Source: Streptomyces althioticus
GTDB lineage: Bacteria > Actinomycetota > Actinomycetes > Streptomycetales > Streptomycetaceae
Direction of reading: 5' to 3'
Assembly: GCA_014649355.1 (NCBI GenBank)
Contig: BMSW01000013.1
Coordinates: 1 to 64,000, forward strand
Length of the DNA: 64,000 nucleotides
Part shown: in pieces, positions 48,902-57,547 of the stretch
How positions within the stretch are numbered: the stretch's first letter is position 1
Layout: every line of letters starts with the position of its first letter
Program-made: the position numbers and the translations under genes
Notes under the pieces: generated by a model
Seen by the model: only the letters and a program-made list of their open reading frames with translations
Databases searched by the model: none
What the model was told of the DNA's origin: nothing

Positions 48902-49142
48902 AGGACACCTCACGGGGCTATACAGGATGCACGGACCGCGTCCAGCCTAGCCGCCGCGGACCGGGGTACGCGTACGCCGCCAATCGTCACAAGTCAGTCC
49001 GTGACGCGCGGCGGCCCCGTGAGAGCGGCCCATTCTGCAGACAATCCGCAAAATCGCTCGCCCGGCCGTGTCCTCGGCACGTGTCGGGGGGTTATGCCCT
49101 GCGGGGGAGCTCCGCGTCGGAGCCAAGGAAGCAGGAAGAGCA

Positions 49143-50171
49143 ATGCGCGTTGGAAGTTTCGTGTTGGCCGCCCGGTTCCCCGGGCAGGGCGAAGGGGAGG
49201 CGCTGCACCGCGCGGTCCGCTCCGCCGAAGTGGCCGAGGAGTCGGGGCTCGACACGGTCTGGCTGGCCGAGCACCACTTCGTGCCCTACGGCACCTGCCC
49301 GTCCGCCGTCACCCTGGCGGCCATGCTGCTGGGCCGCACCCGGCGGCTGCGGGTGGGCACGGCGGTCAGTGTGCTGCCCACCGCCCACCCGGTCGCGCTC
49401 GGGGAGCAGGCCGCGCTGCTGCACGTCGCCAGCGGCGGACGGTTCTCGCTGGGCCTCGGCCGCGGCGGCCCGTGGGTGGACCTGGAGGTTTTCGGGGCCG
49501 GCCTGGAGGCGTACGAGAAGGGGTTCCCGGAGGCGCTCGACCTGCTGCTGCGCTGGCTGCGCGAGCCGTCCGTGGGCGCCGACGGCGAGCGGTACCGGTT
49601 CCGCGAGGTGCCCGTCGTCCCCCGCCCCTCGGAGGCGCTGACCGACGCCGGGGGCCCGGAGGTCGTGGTCGCCTGCACCTCCCCCGCGAGCGTACGGCTG
49701 GCCGCCGAGCGCGGGCTGCCGATGCTGCTGGGCATGCACGTCGGCGACGAGGAGAAGGCCGAGATGGTCGCCTCGTGGCGGCGCCACGCGCGGGCCAGTG
49801 GCCGGACCTCCGCCGAGATCGAGGGCGCGGCCCATGTCTCGGCCGGGGTCTGCCAGATCGCGGACCGGCGCCCGGACGCGGCCGAGACCCTGCTGAAGGC
49901 CATGCCGGGCTGGCTCAAGCAGGGACTGGACGCCCATGTGACGGTGGACGGCCGCGAGCGCAGGATGCGCGACCCGCTGGCCTACACGGAACTGCTGTGC
50001 GGGCTGCACCCGGTGGGCACCCCGCGGCTGTGCGCCGACCGGCTCGCCGCGACCAGCGAGCGGACCGGCATCTCACGTTTCGCGCTGCTCGTCGAAGGCT
50101 CCGGCGACCTGGCGGCGACGGAGGAGAACGTACGGCGGCTCGGCGCCGAGGTGCTCCCCCAACTCACCTGA
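49143..50171 (+). CDS. LLM-class flavin-dependent oxidoreductase
   Basis: This 342-residue bacterial-luciferase-like TIM barrel starts RVGSFVLAARFPGQGEGEAL, with LDTVWLAEHHFVPYG and GGRFSLGLGRGGP (flavin phosphate region) typical of the family. Members use FMNH2 or F420; which is used here cannot be told. ATG 49143 with AGGAAG upstream is chosen over an open upstream frame. It stands alone between the zinc-ribbon gene (divergent) and the SCO5389-type gene (convergent). Substrate unknown. Confidence 0.88.
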   Translation: MRVGSFVLAARFPGQGEGEALHRAVRSAEVAEESGLDTVWLAEHHFVPYGTCPSAVTLAAMLLGRTRRLRVGTAVSVLPTAHPVALGEQAALLHVASGGRFSLGLGRGGPWVDLEVFGAGLEAYEKGFPEALDLLLRWLREPSVGADGERYRFREVPVVPRPSEALTDAGGPEVVVACTSPASVRLAAERGLPMLLGMHVGDEEKAEMVASWRRHARASGRTSAEIEGAAHVSAGVCQIADRRPDAAETLLKAMPGWLKQGLDAHVTVDGRERRMRDPLAYTELLCGLHPVGTPRLCADRLAATSERTGISRFALLVEGSGDLAATEENVRRLGAEVLPQLT

Positions 50172-50254
50172 CACGTCAGGACGTCCAGGGATGCTTGCCG
50201 CCCCGGTACAGACTGCACCTCCCGCGTACGGAGCGGCAAGCTATCGATGGAGCG

Positions 50255-50647
50255 TCAGCAGTCGCGCAGTTCCGGCGACTGGTTGAGCAGTTGGCTGCGC
50301 ACCGAGGTGAAGCGGGCCAGCGTCTCGTCGACCGAGGAGTCAAGCGGGAACACGGCCACCCGGTGGCAGTTCTGGAAGGCCAGCCGAACACCGAAGTGCC
50401 GTTGCAGCGCGCCGCGTATCGCGTCACTCGCGAGCGCACGCAGCAGCTGACCGCGTGCCTGCTCGTCCGGCGGGGGCGTCTGGTTGTCGGCGAAGGTACC
50501 GCCGTCCACCTTCAGCTGGGCCACCAGGGAGCTGATCATCTCCCACGCGTAGGGCAGGGAGGTCCGGACGCAGTCGACGAAGGCAGCTTCGTCGACCTCG
50601 CCTCGCTCGGCCTGTTCGAGTAGGGCCGGTGAGACGTCGAGCGACAT
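50255..50647 (-). CDS. SCO5389 family protein
   Basis: This 130-residue cytoplasmic protein is conserved in Streptomyces and known from databases only as the SCO5389 family. It is helical, with SLDVSPALLEQAERGEVDEA, the Trp-containing LPYAWEMISSLVAQLKVDGG and RGALQRHFGVRLAFQNCHRV. It ends SPELRDC. ATG 50647 follows GAGAGGAGAA, a good binding site, so the long upstream frame is not used. No function can be assigned. It is divergent from nucS. Confidence 0.75.
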   Translation of the reverse strand: MSLDVSPALLEQAERGEVDEAAFVDCVRTSLPYAWEMISSLVAQLKVDGGTFADNQTPPPDEQARGQLLRALASDAIRGALQRHFGVRLAFQNCHRVAVFPLDSSVDETLARFTSVRSQLLNQSPELRDC

Positions 50648-50921
50648 GGGTTCTCCTCTCGCACCCCCAGTACTCGGGGGTTGCCTGACAGATAAGGGAG
50701 TGCGCGAAAACGGGCACGCTGCGTACACAGTTCGCGACCTCCCGTTCAATACCGTAAGCAACGGACGGTGACCGCACCAGGAGAACGGGCGGATGCGGAA
50801 CTTCCTGTAGGCCGGGAATCGGCCATCGCGGAACACGCGTTTTCCAGGAGATACAGGACGCGCCTCCTGGGCCCCGAGGGGCGCATGTGAGGGCGAATCG
50901 CGTCCACCCCGGCCGGTCGAG

Positions 50922-50927
50922 TAGCGT
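50922..50927 (+). promoter_or_regulatory. nucS -10 box (TAGCGT), leaderless
   Basis: TAGCGT ends eight bases before ATG 50936, with no Shine-Dalgarno sequence, so nucS mRNA probably begins at or near its start codon. Confidence 0.5.
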
Positions 50928-50935
50928 TGCCGACC

Positions 50936-51607
50936 ATGCGTCTCGTCATTGCCCGCTGCTCCGTGGACTACGCCGGGCGGCTCACCGCGCACCTGCCGTC
51001 CGCACCTCGTCTGATCCTGGTCAAGGCGGACGGCAGCGTCTCGATCCATGCCGACGACCGGGCCTACAAGCCCCTCAACTGGATGTCGCCGCCGTGCACC
51101 CTGAAGGAGGGCGCCGGCGAAGAGGAGGGCGTCTGGACCGTCGTCAACAAGGCGGGCGAGAAGCTCATCATCACGATGGAGGAGATCCTCCACGACTCGT
51201 CGCACGAACTCGGCGTCGATCCCGGCCTGATCAAGGACGGCGTGGAAGCACACCTTCAGGAGCTGCTCGCCGACCGCATCGAGACCCTCGGCGAGGGGTA
51301 CACCCTGATCCGCCGTGAGTACATGACGGCGATCGGACCGGTCGACATCCTGTGCCGGGACGCCGACGGGCAGACCGTCGCCGTGGAGATCAAACGGCGC
51401 GGCGAGATCGACGGCGTGGAGCAGCTCACCCGCTATCTGGAACTGCTCAACCGCGACCCGCATCTCGCGCCGGTGCGCGGCATCTTCGCCGCCCAGGAGA
51501 TCAAGCCGCAGGCCCGGGTGCTCGCCTCCGACCGCGGCATCGGCTGCCAGATCCTCGACTACGACGCCCTGCGCGGCATCGAGGACGACAAGCTGCGCCT
51601 GTTCTGA
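50936..51607 (+). CDS. nucS: Endonuclease NucS (EndoMS), non-canonical mismatch repair
   Basis: NucS is a mismatch-specific endonuclease that replaces MutS/MutL in actinobacteria and works with the beta clamp. The 223-residue product has the family N-terminus MRLVIARCSVDYAGRLTAHL, the DNA-binding middle domain, and a RecB-like nuclease core with IGPVDILCRDADGQTVAVEI (Asp and Glu-x-Lys motif) followed by GVEQLTRYLELLNRD. The C-terminal LRLF may contact the clamp. ATG 50936 matches the family start rather than TTG 50927. Confidence 0.95.
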   Translation: MRLVIARCSVDYAGRLTAHLPSAPRLILVKADGSVSIHADDRAYKPLNWMSPPCTLKEGAGEEEGVWTVVNKAGEKLIITMEEILHDSSHELGVDPGLIKDGVEAHLQELLADRIETLGEGYTLIRREYMTAIGPVDILCRDADGQTVAVEIKRRGEIDGVEQLTRYLELLNRDPHLAPVRGIFAAQEIKPQARVLASDRGIGCQILDYDALRGIEDDKLRLF

Positions 51608-51626
51608 GCGACGCGACACGACGGCA

Positions 51627-51670
51627 CGCGCCAGGGGCCGGGTTCCGTGCGGAACCCGGCCCCTGGCGCG
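51627..51670. terminator. Bidirectional terminator between nucS and the ATPase gene
   Basis: A perfect 21-bp stem (51627-51647 with 51650-51670) is separated by only TG, in the 72-base gap between two convergent stops. Confidence 0.9.
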
Positions 51671-51679
51671 TCCGGCGGG

Positions 51680-54196
51680 TCAGATGATCGTCTCCGACTC
51701 CTCGGGCGAGGCCTGATCCGTGTCCTGCGTGGCGGTCGCGGAGGTCTCCACGGGGGCGGAGGAGGCGGGACCGCTGGCGGAGTTGCTGGTGCTCGGCTCG
51801 CCGGTGGGCGGCTCCGTCTCCGTGGGCTCCTCGGTGGGGTCTTCCGTGGGCTCCTCGGTCTCCGTCTCCGTCGGGTCGGGCGCCGTCGACGTGGGCGGCT
51901 TCGGCGACTTGGTCGGCTTGGTCGGCGTGGTCCCCGGCGACGTCGGCTTCGTCGGCTCGTCCGGCTCCTCCGTGCGCGTCTCGTCGTCCGACGGATCGCC
52001 GGACTCCGTGGCCGTCGGCGTCGGGTCGTCCGCGGTGCCGAGCGTGCCGTCGGGGCCGGGGTCGGTGGGGCGGCTGGTGGCCTTCCCGGTGTCGCCCTTG
52101 TTGCCGGCCGCCGGGTCCGCGTCGAGGCTGTCGTCCCCCAGGCCCTGGCTGGCGGACGGGTTGACGCCGACGTTCTCGGACGGCGACGCGGGGTCGTTGC
52201 CCGACGTGGCGCCGAGGGTGACGACGGTGCCGAGGACGGCGACCAGCAGCGCGCCCGCCCCCGCCGCGACCAGGTTGCGCTTGGCGAGCCCCTTGAGGCC
52301 GCCCGGGACGCCGTCCTTGGTCTGTTGCGGGAGCGTCACGGCGGGCACGGCGCCGGAGACGACCAGACCGGTGTCGGCGGGCGGCTGGAGGTCGGGGAAG
52401 GCCATCGGCACCCCGCGGGGCGGGGACGCCGACTCCTCGACGTGCGCCTCGGGCACCTCCTCCGCCGCGGTCGGCGCGAGGGTGAGCGGGACGCCGGAGC
52501 GGTCGGCGACGAGGGCGAGCGCCCTGCGGCCCGCGACCGTGCCGCGCTTGTCGGCGAGGGCGCCGCGCAGGCCGATGGACGCCTCCAGTTCGGCGCGCGC
52601 CCGGTCGAGCTGTCCCGCGCACAGCGCGTGGATGCCCAGCTCGTGGTGGAAGTAGGCCTGTTCACCCACGTCCCCGGCGATGCGGGCGGCCTCCGCGCCG
52701 GCCCGCAGCGCCCGCTCCCAGGCGCTCCAGTGCAGCCCGGAGGCGAAGGCGGGAGCGGCGGTGCGGGCGAGCTGGACGGCCGTGCTGGGCTCGTCGGCGG
52801 TGTCGGCGGCGAGCGGCGACAGGGCGGTGAGCGCGGCGAGGATCGCGTCGGACTCGGCGCAGACGCGCTCCGGGGTGACCGAGGGGTGTCCGGTCCACCA
52901 GGCGTAGTGCTGCGCGGCCTCGCGGATGCGGGCGTCGGAGTCGTCGGTGTACCCGGCGGCCTCCAGCTGGGCGGGGACGCCCGCGGCGAGCCGGTAGCGG
53001 GCGCCGACCGGGGAGACCAGTCCGCAGGAGACCAGTTCGCCGAGGGCGGCGTCGGCGTGGGTGTCGCCCACCAGGGCGGGCAGGTGCGCCTGGTGCGGCA
53101 CCTCGCCGCCGAGCGCGACGGCGAACCGCAGGGTGGCGCGGGCGGAGGCGCTGAGCCGGGAGGCGAGCAGCGGGGCGGGCGCGGCGGCCTCGCCGAGGGA
53201 GGGCAGCGGGACGTCGTCGCCGTCGGCGGGGTCGTAGGGCGCCTCGTCGGGCCGTACGTCCTCGAAGACGCCGAACTCGTCGACGGCGCTGGTGCCGGCC
53301 CGCAGCCGGTCGCGCTGCCGCAGCAGGGCGCCCGCCTGGACGAAGCGCAGCGGCAGTCCCTCGGACTCGAACCACAGGTCGCCCGCCCAGGTGGCCTCCT
53401 CGTCGGTGAGGCCGCGGCCGACGGCGTGGCCGAGCAGGTCGAGGCCGGCCGCGCGGTCGAGGCCGGACAGCTCGACGTCCTCGACGCCGGCGTCGGCGGA
53501 GGGGGCGGCCACGTCCGGGGTGGCGGCGAACAGGAAGGCGCACTCGGGGGTGGCGTCCAGCAGTTCGTCGAGGGCGGCTCCGCCGAACTCCAGGTCGTCC
53601 AGGACGACGACGGCGCCGATCTCGCGGACGCTCTCGAGCAGTTCGTCCCGGTCGGGGCGGTGCAGGGGGGCGTCGAAGACCGCGTGGAAGAGGTCGTTCA
53701 GGAGGTCGTCGGCGGTGCGGCGGTGGCCGTCGAGGCGGACCACTCCGTCGGGCGCGAGGTCGGCGCAGTCCTCGGCGACGACGTCGAGCAGCCGGGTCCG
53801 GCCGGAGCCGCCGGGGCCGACGAGACGCACGGAGCGGCCGCGGGCGAGCAGCCGCACCAGCGTCTCCCGCTCGTCCTGGCGGGCCAGGAGGGGCAGCGCG
53901 GGCTGCTCGGGGCCCGGGGGGACGGGCGGGGCGGCGGCGCGCTCCACCTCGGCGCGTTCGGGCTCGGTGAGCTTGCCGGGGCGGGCGGGCCGCTCGGCGG
54001 GCGGGCAGGGCTCGATCTCGCTGCCGTCGACGGGGTTGACGGTCAGCAGGAAGTCCCCGGAGACGAGCTGCACCGTGCGGGCGGGCACGGACGTGTGCTG
54101 TCCGAAGTCGGAGGTGAGGGATTCCCTGGGAGGGCGCTGGCGCGGCGTGTCGCCGCCGTGGCCGTACTCCTCGGGTCCCGTGTGGTTCGGGTCCAT
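51680..54196 (-). CDS. Membrane-anchored STAND-like ATPase with variant Walker A and Thr/Pro-rich outer tail
   Basis: This 838-residue protein has an N-terminal disordered part, a P-loop NTPase domain from about residue 120 with Walker A RLVGPGGSGRTRLLDVV, where Arg replaces the usual Lys, and Walker B AVVVLDDLEFG. A helical region of TPR type follows (LGIHALCAGQLDRARAELEA), then a single membrane helix near residues 635-658 (LVAAGAGALLVAVLGTVVTL), and a Thr/Pro/Glu/Ser-rich tail of about 180 residues outside. ATG 54196 has AGGACC nearby; ATG 54253 is an alternative. It resembles a STAND-type signalling ATPase facing inward with an envelope-spanning tail. Function unknown. Confidence 0.72.
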   Translation of the reverse strand: MDPNHTGPEEYGHGGDTPRQRPPRESLTSDFGQHTSVPARTVQLVSGDFLLTVNPVDGSEIEPCPPAERPARPGKLTEPERAEVERAAAPPVPPGPEQPALPLLARQDERETLVRLLARGRSVRLVGPGGSGRTRLLDVVAEDCADLAPDGVVRLDGHRRTADDLLNDLFHAVFDAPLHRPDRDELLESVREIGAVVVLDDLEFGGAALDELLDATPECAFLFAATPDVAAPSADAGVEDVELSGLDRAAGLDLLGHAVGRGLTDEEATWAGDLWFESEGLPLRFVQAGALLRQRDRLRAGTSAVDEFGVFEDVRPDEAPYDPADGDDVPLPSLGEAAAPAPLLASRLSASARATLRFAVALGGEVPHQAHLPALVGDTHADAALGELVSCGLVSPVGARYRLAAGVPAQLEAAGYTDDSDARIREAAQHYAWWTGHPSVTPERVCAESDAILAALTALSPLAADTADEPSTAVQLARTAAPAFASGLHWSAWERALRAGAEAARIAGDVGEQAYFHHELGIHALCAGQLDRARAELEASIGLRGALADKRGTVAGRRALALVADRSGVPLTLAPTAAEEVPEAHVEESASPPRGVPMAFPDLQPPADTGLVVSGAVPAVTLPQQTKDGVPGGLKGLAKRNLVAAGAGALLVAVLGTVVTLGATSGNDPASPSENVGVNPSASQGLGDDSLDADPAAGNKGDTGKATSRPTDPGPDGTLGTADDPTPTATESGDPSDDETRTEEPDEPTKPTSPGTTPTKPTKSPKPPTSTAPDPTETETEEPTEDPTEEPTETEPPTGEPSTSNSASGPASSAPVETSATATQDTDQASPEESETII

Positions 54197-54457
54197 AGGT
54201 CCTAGCCCCCCAAAAGCGTCGTGGCTGAAGCCCTCCCCGGCCTCGCTGCACACCGCGCTGTCGCTTCTGGTCCGGGCCCGCTCGAGGGTTGCAAGGCAGC
54301 GGGCAGCCGAACCCTAAACCTTCGGTCAGTATCCACGACAGTCCGGGGTGCCAGGGCGTCCGACTGGTCACGGTCTCGTGAGGATTGTGCGCGCGGCGCG
54401 GGGTTCGCGGGCGTGGGCCCGGCTTCTCCGGCTCGTCCGTCGTACACCCGTACGCCC

Positions 54458-54781
54458 TTACACGCGGGGCAGCGTGTCCACCCCGATGCCCCCCTCGATC
54501 GCCAGGATGCGGTGCAGCCGGGTGGCCACCAACAGGCGCTGCATCTGCGGCGGCACGTCGCGCAGCACCAGGCGCCGGCCGCAGCGGCCGGCCCGTCGGT
54601 GGGCCCCCATGATCACCCCGAGTCCGGTGGCGTCCCAGGAGTCCAGTTCGGACAGGTCCAGCACGAGGTCGCCGACTCCGTCGTCGACGGCCGAGTGCAG
54701 GACCGTACGGGCGTCCGCCGCGCTGCGGACGTCGAGGCGGCCCCCGACGACCAGCTCGGCGTGGTCGCCCCTGATGTGCAT
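54458..54781 (-). CDS. STAS-domain protein, anti-sigma-antagonist-like
   Basis: This 107-residue single STAS domain has GDHAELVVGGRLDVRSAADA, then LVLDLSELDSWDATGLGVIM, and RRLVLRDVPPQMQRLL. In SpoIIAA and BldG the phosphorylated residue is Ser in a D-S-S/T-G-L-G motif; here the motif is DATGLG, so Thr would have to serve. It could instead be a non-phosphorylated member. ATG 54781 has GGGGAG five bases upstream. It is 261 bases upstream of the ATPase gene, on the same strand; operon membership is uncertain. Confidence 0.82.
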   Translation of the reverse strand: MHIRGDHAELVVGGRLDVRSAADARTVLHSAVDDGVGDLVLDLSELDSWDATGLGVIMGAHRRAGRCGRRLVLRDVPPQMQRLLVATRLHRILAIEGGIGVDTLPRV

Positions 54782-54934
54782 ATGCGCTCCCCGTGATGCG
54801 TGGTGTGCTCCGCGGTGTCCTGACGGCCGGTGTCGCAACCTCTGACTGCGTGACGGCCGCGGAGGTTGCTGGCTGTGAGCGAACCGATACCGAATTCACC
54901 CCGGCGTGTGATGCACGCCGGGGTGTGCGCGGTC

Positions 54935-55783
54935 TCAGTGCTCGTAGAAGCCCTGCCCGCTCTTGCGCCCGATGTCACCGGCGTCAACCATCCGGCGCAT
55001 CAGCTCGGGTGCCGCGAACTTCTCGTCCTGCGACTCCGTGTAGATGTTGCTCGTGGCGTGCAGCAGGATGTCCACGCCGGTGAGGTCGGCGGTGGCGAGC
55101 GGGCCCATGGCGTGTCCGAAGCCCAGCTTGCAGGCGAGGTCGATGTCCTCGGCGCTGGCCACGCCCGACTCGTACAGCTTGGCGGCCTCGACGACGAGGG
55201 CGCAGATGAGACGGGTGGTGACGAAGCCGGCGACGTCGCGGTTGACGACGATGCAGGTCTTGCCGACGGACTCGGCGAACTCCCGCGCCCTGGCGAGGGT
55301 TTCGTCGCTGGTCTTGTAGCCGCGGACCAGCTCGCAGAGCTGCATCATCGGCACCGGCGAGAAGAAGTGCGTGCCGACGACCCGCTCGGGGCGCTCCGTC
55401 ACGGCCGCGATCTTGGTGATCGGGATGGCCGAGGTGTTGGAGGCGAGGACGGTGTCCTCGCGTACGAGCTTGTCGAGCGTGCGGAAGATCTCGTGCTTGA
55501 CCTCGAGCTTCTCGAAGACGGCCTCGACGACGACGTCCGCGTCCGCGCAGGCGTCGAGATCGGTGGTCGTGGTGATCCGGCCGAGGGCGGCCTCGGCGTC
55601 CTTCGCCTCGAGCTTCCCCTTGGCGACGAACTTGTCGTACGACGCCTTGATCCCGTCCGTGCCCCGCGTCAGCGCCTCGTCGGTGACGTCGCGCAGGACG
55701 ACGTCCCAGCCCGCCTGTGCGGAGACCTGGGCGATGCCGGACCCCATGAGTCCGGCCCCGATGACGGCGAGCTTGCGTGCCAC
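54935..55783 (-). CDS. 3-hydroxybutyryl-CoA / 3-hydroxyacyl-CoA dehydrogenase
   Basis: This 282-residue soluble NAD(P)-dependent enzyme oxidises or reduces 3-hydroxyacyl-CoA, as in butyryl-CoA or polyhydroxybutyrate metabolism. N-terminal Rossmann motif AVIGAGLMGSGIAQVSA, catalytic His in VGTHFFSPVPMMQL, and Asn in NRDVAGFVTTRL are present. C-terminal dimerisation domain is intact. GTG 55783 has GGGGAG eight bases upstream; ATG 55813 is less supported. The n-butyryl-CoA link to icmA is plausible. It is divergent from the orphan cap gene. Confidence 0.92.
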   Translation of the reverse strand: MARKLAVIGAGLMGSGIAQVSAQAGWDVVLRDVTDEALTRGTDGIKASYDKFVAKGKLEAKDAEAALGRITTTTDLDACADADVVVEAVFEKLEVKHEIFRTLDKLVREDTVLASNTSAIPITKIAAVTERPERVVGTHFFSPVPMMQLCELVRGYKTSDETLARAREFAESVGKTCIVVNRDVAGFVTTRLICALVVEAAKLYESGVASAEDIDLACKLGFGHAMGPLATADLTGVDILLHATSNIYTESQDEKFAAPELMRRMVDAGDIGRKSGQGFYEH

Positions 55784-56071
55784 TGTGCGACTCCCCTGAT
55801 ACGCGCTGTCCATGTTCTCCAGGAGCGGACATTAGCGTTCGCGGGGAGCCCTGTGACCGGTAAGTAACGCGCGTCACGTCTCACATGACGGACATCACAC
55901 CGGCGGCAGAGGCGGCGGGAGCCGACGGGGCGTCAGGTCGCGTGCGCCCGCCGTCCCGAGGGCCGGTACGGACGGACGGTCGGCGGCCCCGGAGGAAAGC
56001 CGTCGCGCGGGAGCGCCGCCGGTGCGAGGGTGGGGGCCGGTGTGTCCGCCCGTCGAAGGAGAGCTTCCGGC
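55784..56071. other. Non-coding divergent gap
   Basis: These 288 bases separate the hydroxyacyl-CoA dehydrogenase gene from the orphan cap gene. Frames in it lack a homologue and a good start. It should hold two divergent promoters, but no hexamer pair could be assigned with confidence. Confidence 0.4.
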
Positions 56072-56737
56072 ATGTCCGTCATCCACCGCACCACCCTCGA
56101 ACCGACCAAGCTGGAGCTGCTGGCCGGCTGGCTGCCCACCCGGCCCTGGTACCGCGGCGGTCCCCAAGGGCCGAAGCTGAGCAAGGCGGGCGGCTTCCGG
56201 CTCGACGACCCCGAGGGCGAGGTCGGCATCGAGTTCATGGTGGTCCGGGACGAGTCGGGCGACGCCCCGGTCGACTACCTGGTGCCGCTCACCTATCGCG
56301 CCGCACCGCTCGACGGGGCGGACGCGGCTCTCGTCGGCACCGCCGAGCACGGGGTCCTGGGCCGCCGCTGGATCTACGACGCCTGCCACGACCCGGTGGC
56401 CGTCGCCGAGTTGGCGGCGCTGGTCGAGGGCCGGGCGGAGCCGCAGGCGCAGAGCGTGAGCGACACCCCCGACCGTGAGGTGAGCCGCGCCCTGGCGGGC
56501 GAGGGCCCGGTGCCGGCGGAGTACCCGGCGGTCGAGGACACCGAGGAGCACACCGGTCTGACCGCGCCGGACGGCACGGTGCTGCGCGTGCTGCGCACCC
56601 CGCATCCCGCCCCGGACGGCGCCCCGCAGGCCGAGCCGGGCACGGCGGGCCATGTCACCGGGGCGTGGGACGCGCCGGACGGTACCCGGGTGCAGGGCCT
56701 GATGGTGCTGCTGCTGACGCCGCCGCCCGCACCGTGA
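56072..56737 (+). CDS. Stand-alone maltokinase N-terminal cap-like protein
   Basis: This 221-residue protein resembles the cap domain of maltokinase without the kinase: the start LELLAGWLPTRPWYRGGPQG parallels the cap's WLPRQRWFAGKG, and it keeps a VPLTYRAAPL and LVGTAEHGVLGRRWIYDACH pattern. The C-terminal third is Pro/Ala/Glu-rich and probably flexible. ATG 56072 follows GGAGAG. A full maltokinase is encoded at 492-1910 in this window. The function of free caps is unknown; sugar or maltosyl sensing, or modulation of Mak, are ideas only. Confidence 0.72.
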   Translation: MSVIHRTTLEPTKLELLAGWLPTRPWYRGGPQGPKLSKAGGFRLDDPEGEVGIEFMVVRDESGDAPVDYLVPLTYRAAPLDGADAALVGTAEHGVLGRRWIYDACHDPVAVAELAALVEGRAEPQAQSVSDTPDREVSRALAGEGPVPAEYPAVEDTEEHTGLTAPDGTVLRVLRTPHPAPDGAPQAEPGTAGHVTGAWDAPDGTRVQGLMVLLLTPPPAP

Positions 56738-56788
56738 CAGTGCGCACACGGGCGCCCCGGGCCGCCGGTGCGTCACTAGGCTGACCTC

Positions 56789-57361
56789 ATGGTCAACCTG
56801 ACACGCATCTACACGCGGACCGGCGACAAGGGCACCACGCACCTCGGGGACATGAGCCGGGTCGCCAAGACCGATCTGCGGATCTCCGCCTACGCCGACT
56901 CCAACGAGGCCAACGCGGTGATCGGCACGGCGATCGCGCTGGGCGATCTCCCGGACGAGGTGGTCGCGGTCCTCACCCGTGTGCAGAACGACCTGTTCGA
57001 CGTGGGCGCCGACCTGTCGACCCCGGTGGTGGAGGACCCGAAGTACCCGCCGCTGCGGGTCGAGCAGTTCTACGTCGACCGGCTCGAGGCGGACTGCGAC
57101 CGCTTCAACGAGCAGCTGGAGAAGCTGCGCTCGTTCATCCTGCCGGGCGGCACGCCGGGCGCGGCCCTGCTGCACCAGGCGTGCACGGTGGTGCGCCGGG
57201 CGGAGCGCTCGACCTGGGCCGCGCTGGACGCGCACGGCGAGACGATGAACCCGCTCACGGCGACCTACCTCAACCGCCTGTCGGACCTGCTCTTCATCCT
57301 GGCCCGCATCGCCAACAAGGAGACGGGCGACGTCCTGTGGGTACCGGGCGGCGAACGCTGA
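56789..57361 (+). CDS. Cob(I)yrinic acid a,c-diamide adenosyltransferase, PduO type
   Basis: This 190-residue enzyme adenosylates cob(I)alamin to make adenosylcobalamin, the cofactor needed by the IcmA/IcmB and methylmalonyl-CoA mutases. Signature motifs: RIYTRTGDKGTTHLGDM for ATP binding, RISAYADSNEANAVIG, FILPGGTPGAALLHQ and RRAERS, YLNRLSDLLFILAR. It is a single-domain PduO/ACA family protein. ATG 56789 gives the conserved start. It lies just downstream of the orphan cap gene with a short gap. Confidence 0.95.
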   Translation: MVNLTRIYTRTGDKGTTHLGDMSRVAKTDLRISAYADSNEANAVIGTAIALGDLPDEVVAVLTRVQNDLFDVGADLSTPVVEDPKYPPLRVEQFYVDRLEADCDRFNEQLEKLRSFILPGGTPGAALLHQACTVVRRAERSTWAALDAHGETMNPLTATYLNRLSDLLFILARIANKETGDVLWVPGGER

Positions 57362-57364
57362 CAC

Positions 57365-57547
57365 CTAGCGGCGCACCGCCCGGTACAGCCCCAGGAGGAT
57401 CTCGGCGCCGCCCAGGAACATGAGCACGACGCCCGCCGTGGGCAGCGAGATCACCGGCAGCTCCACCTCCTGGGTCCAGCGCCACAGGGCGAGGCCGCCG
57501 AGCACCGTGCCGGCGCCCGTGGCGCAGTGCTCGGCCGCCCGCCTCAC
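57365..57547 (-). CDS. Small membrane protein, DUF5708-like
   Basis: This 60-residue protein has two hydrophobic segments (GAGTVLGGLALWRW and VISLPTAGVVLMFLGGAEIL, then LGLYRAVRR), an arrangement like DUF5708. GTG 57547 shares GTGA with the stop of the upstream membrane gene, so the two are coupled. Short length limits confidence, but coupling and hydrophobicity support a real gene. Function unknown. Confidence 0.65.
   Translation of the reverse strand: MRRAAEHCATGAGTVLGGLALWRWTQEVELPVISLPTAGVVLMFLGGAEILLGLYRAVRR

Noticed and set aside
48902..49142. Small gene in the gap before the LLM oxidoreductase
   Set aside because: Short frames lack homologues and binding sites; the gap probably holds divergent promoters.
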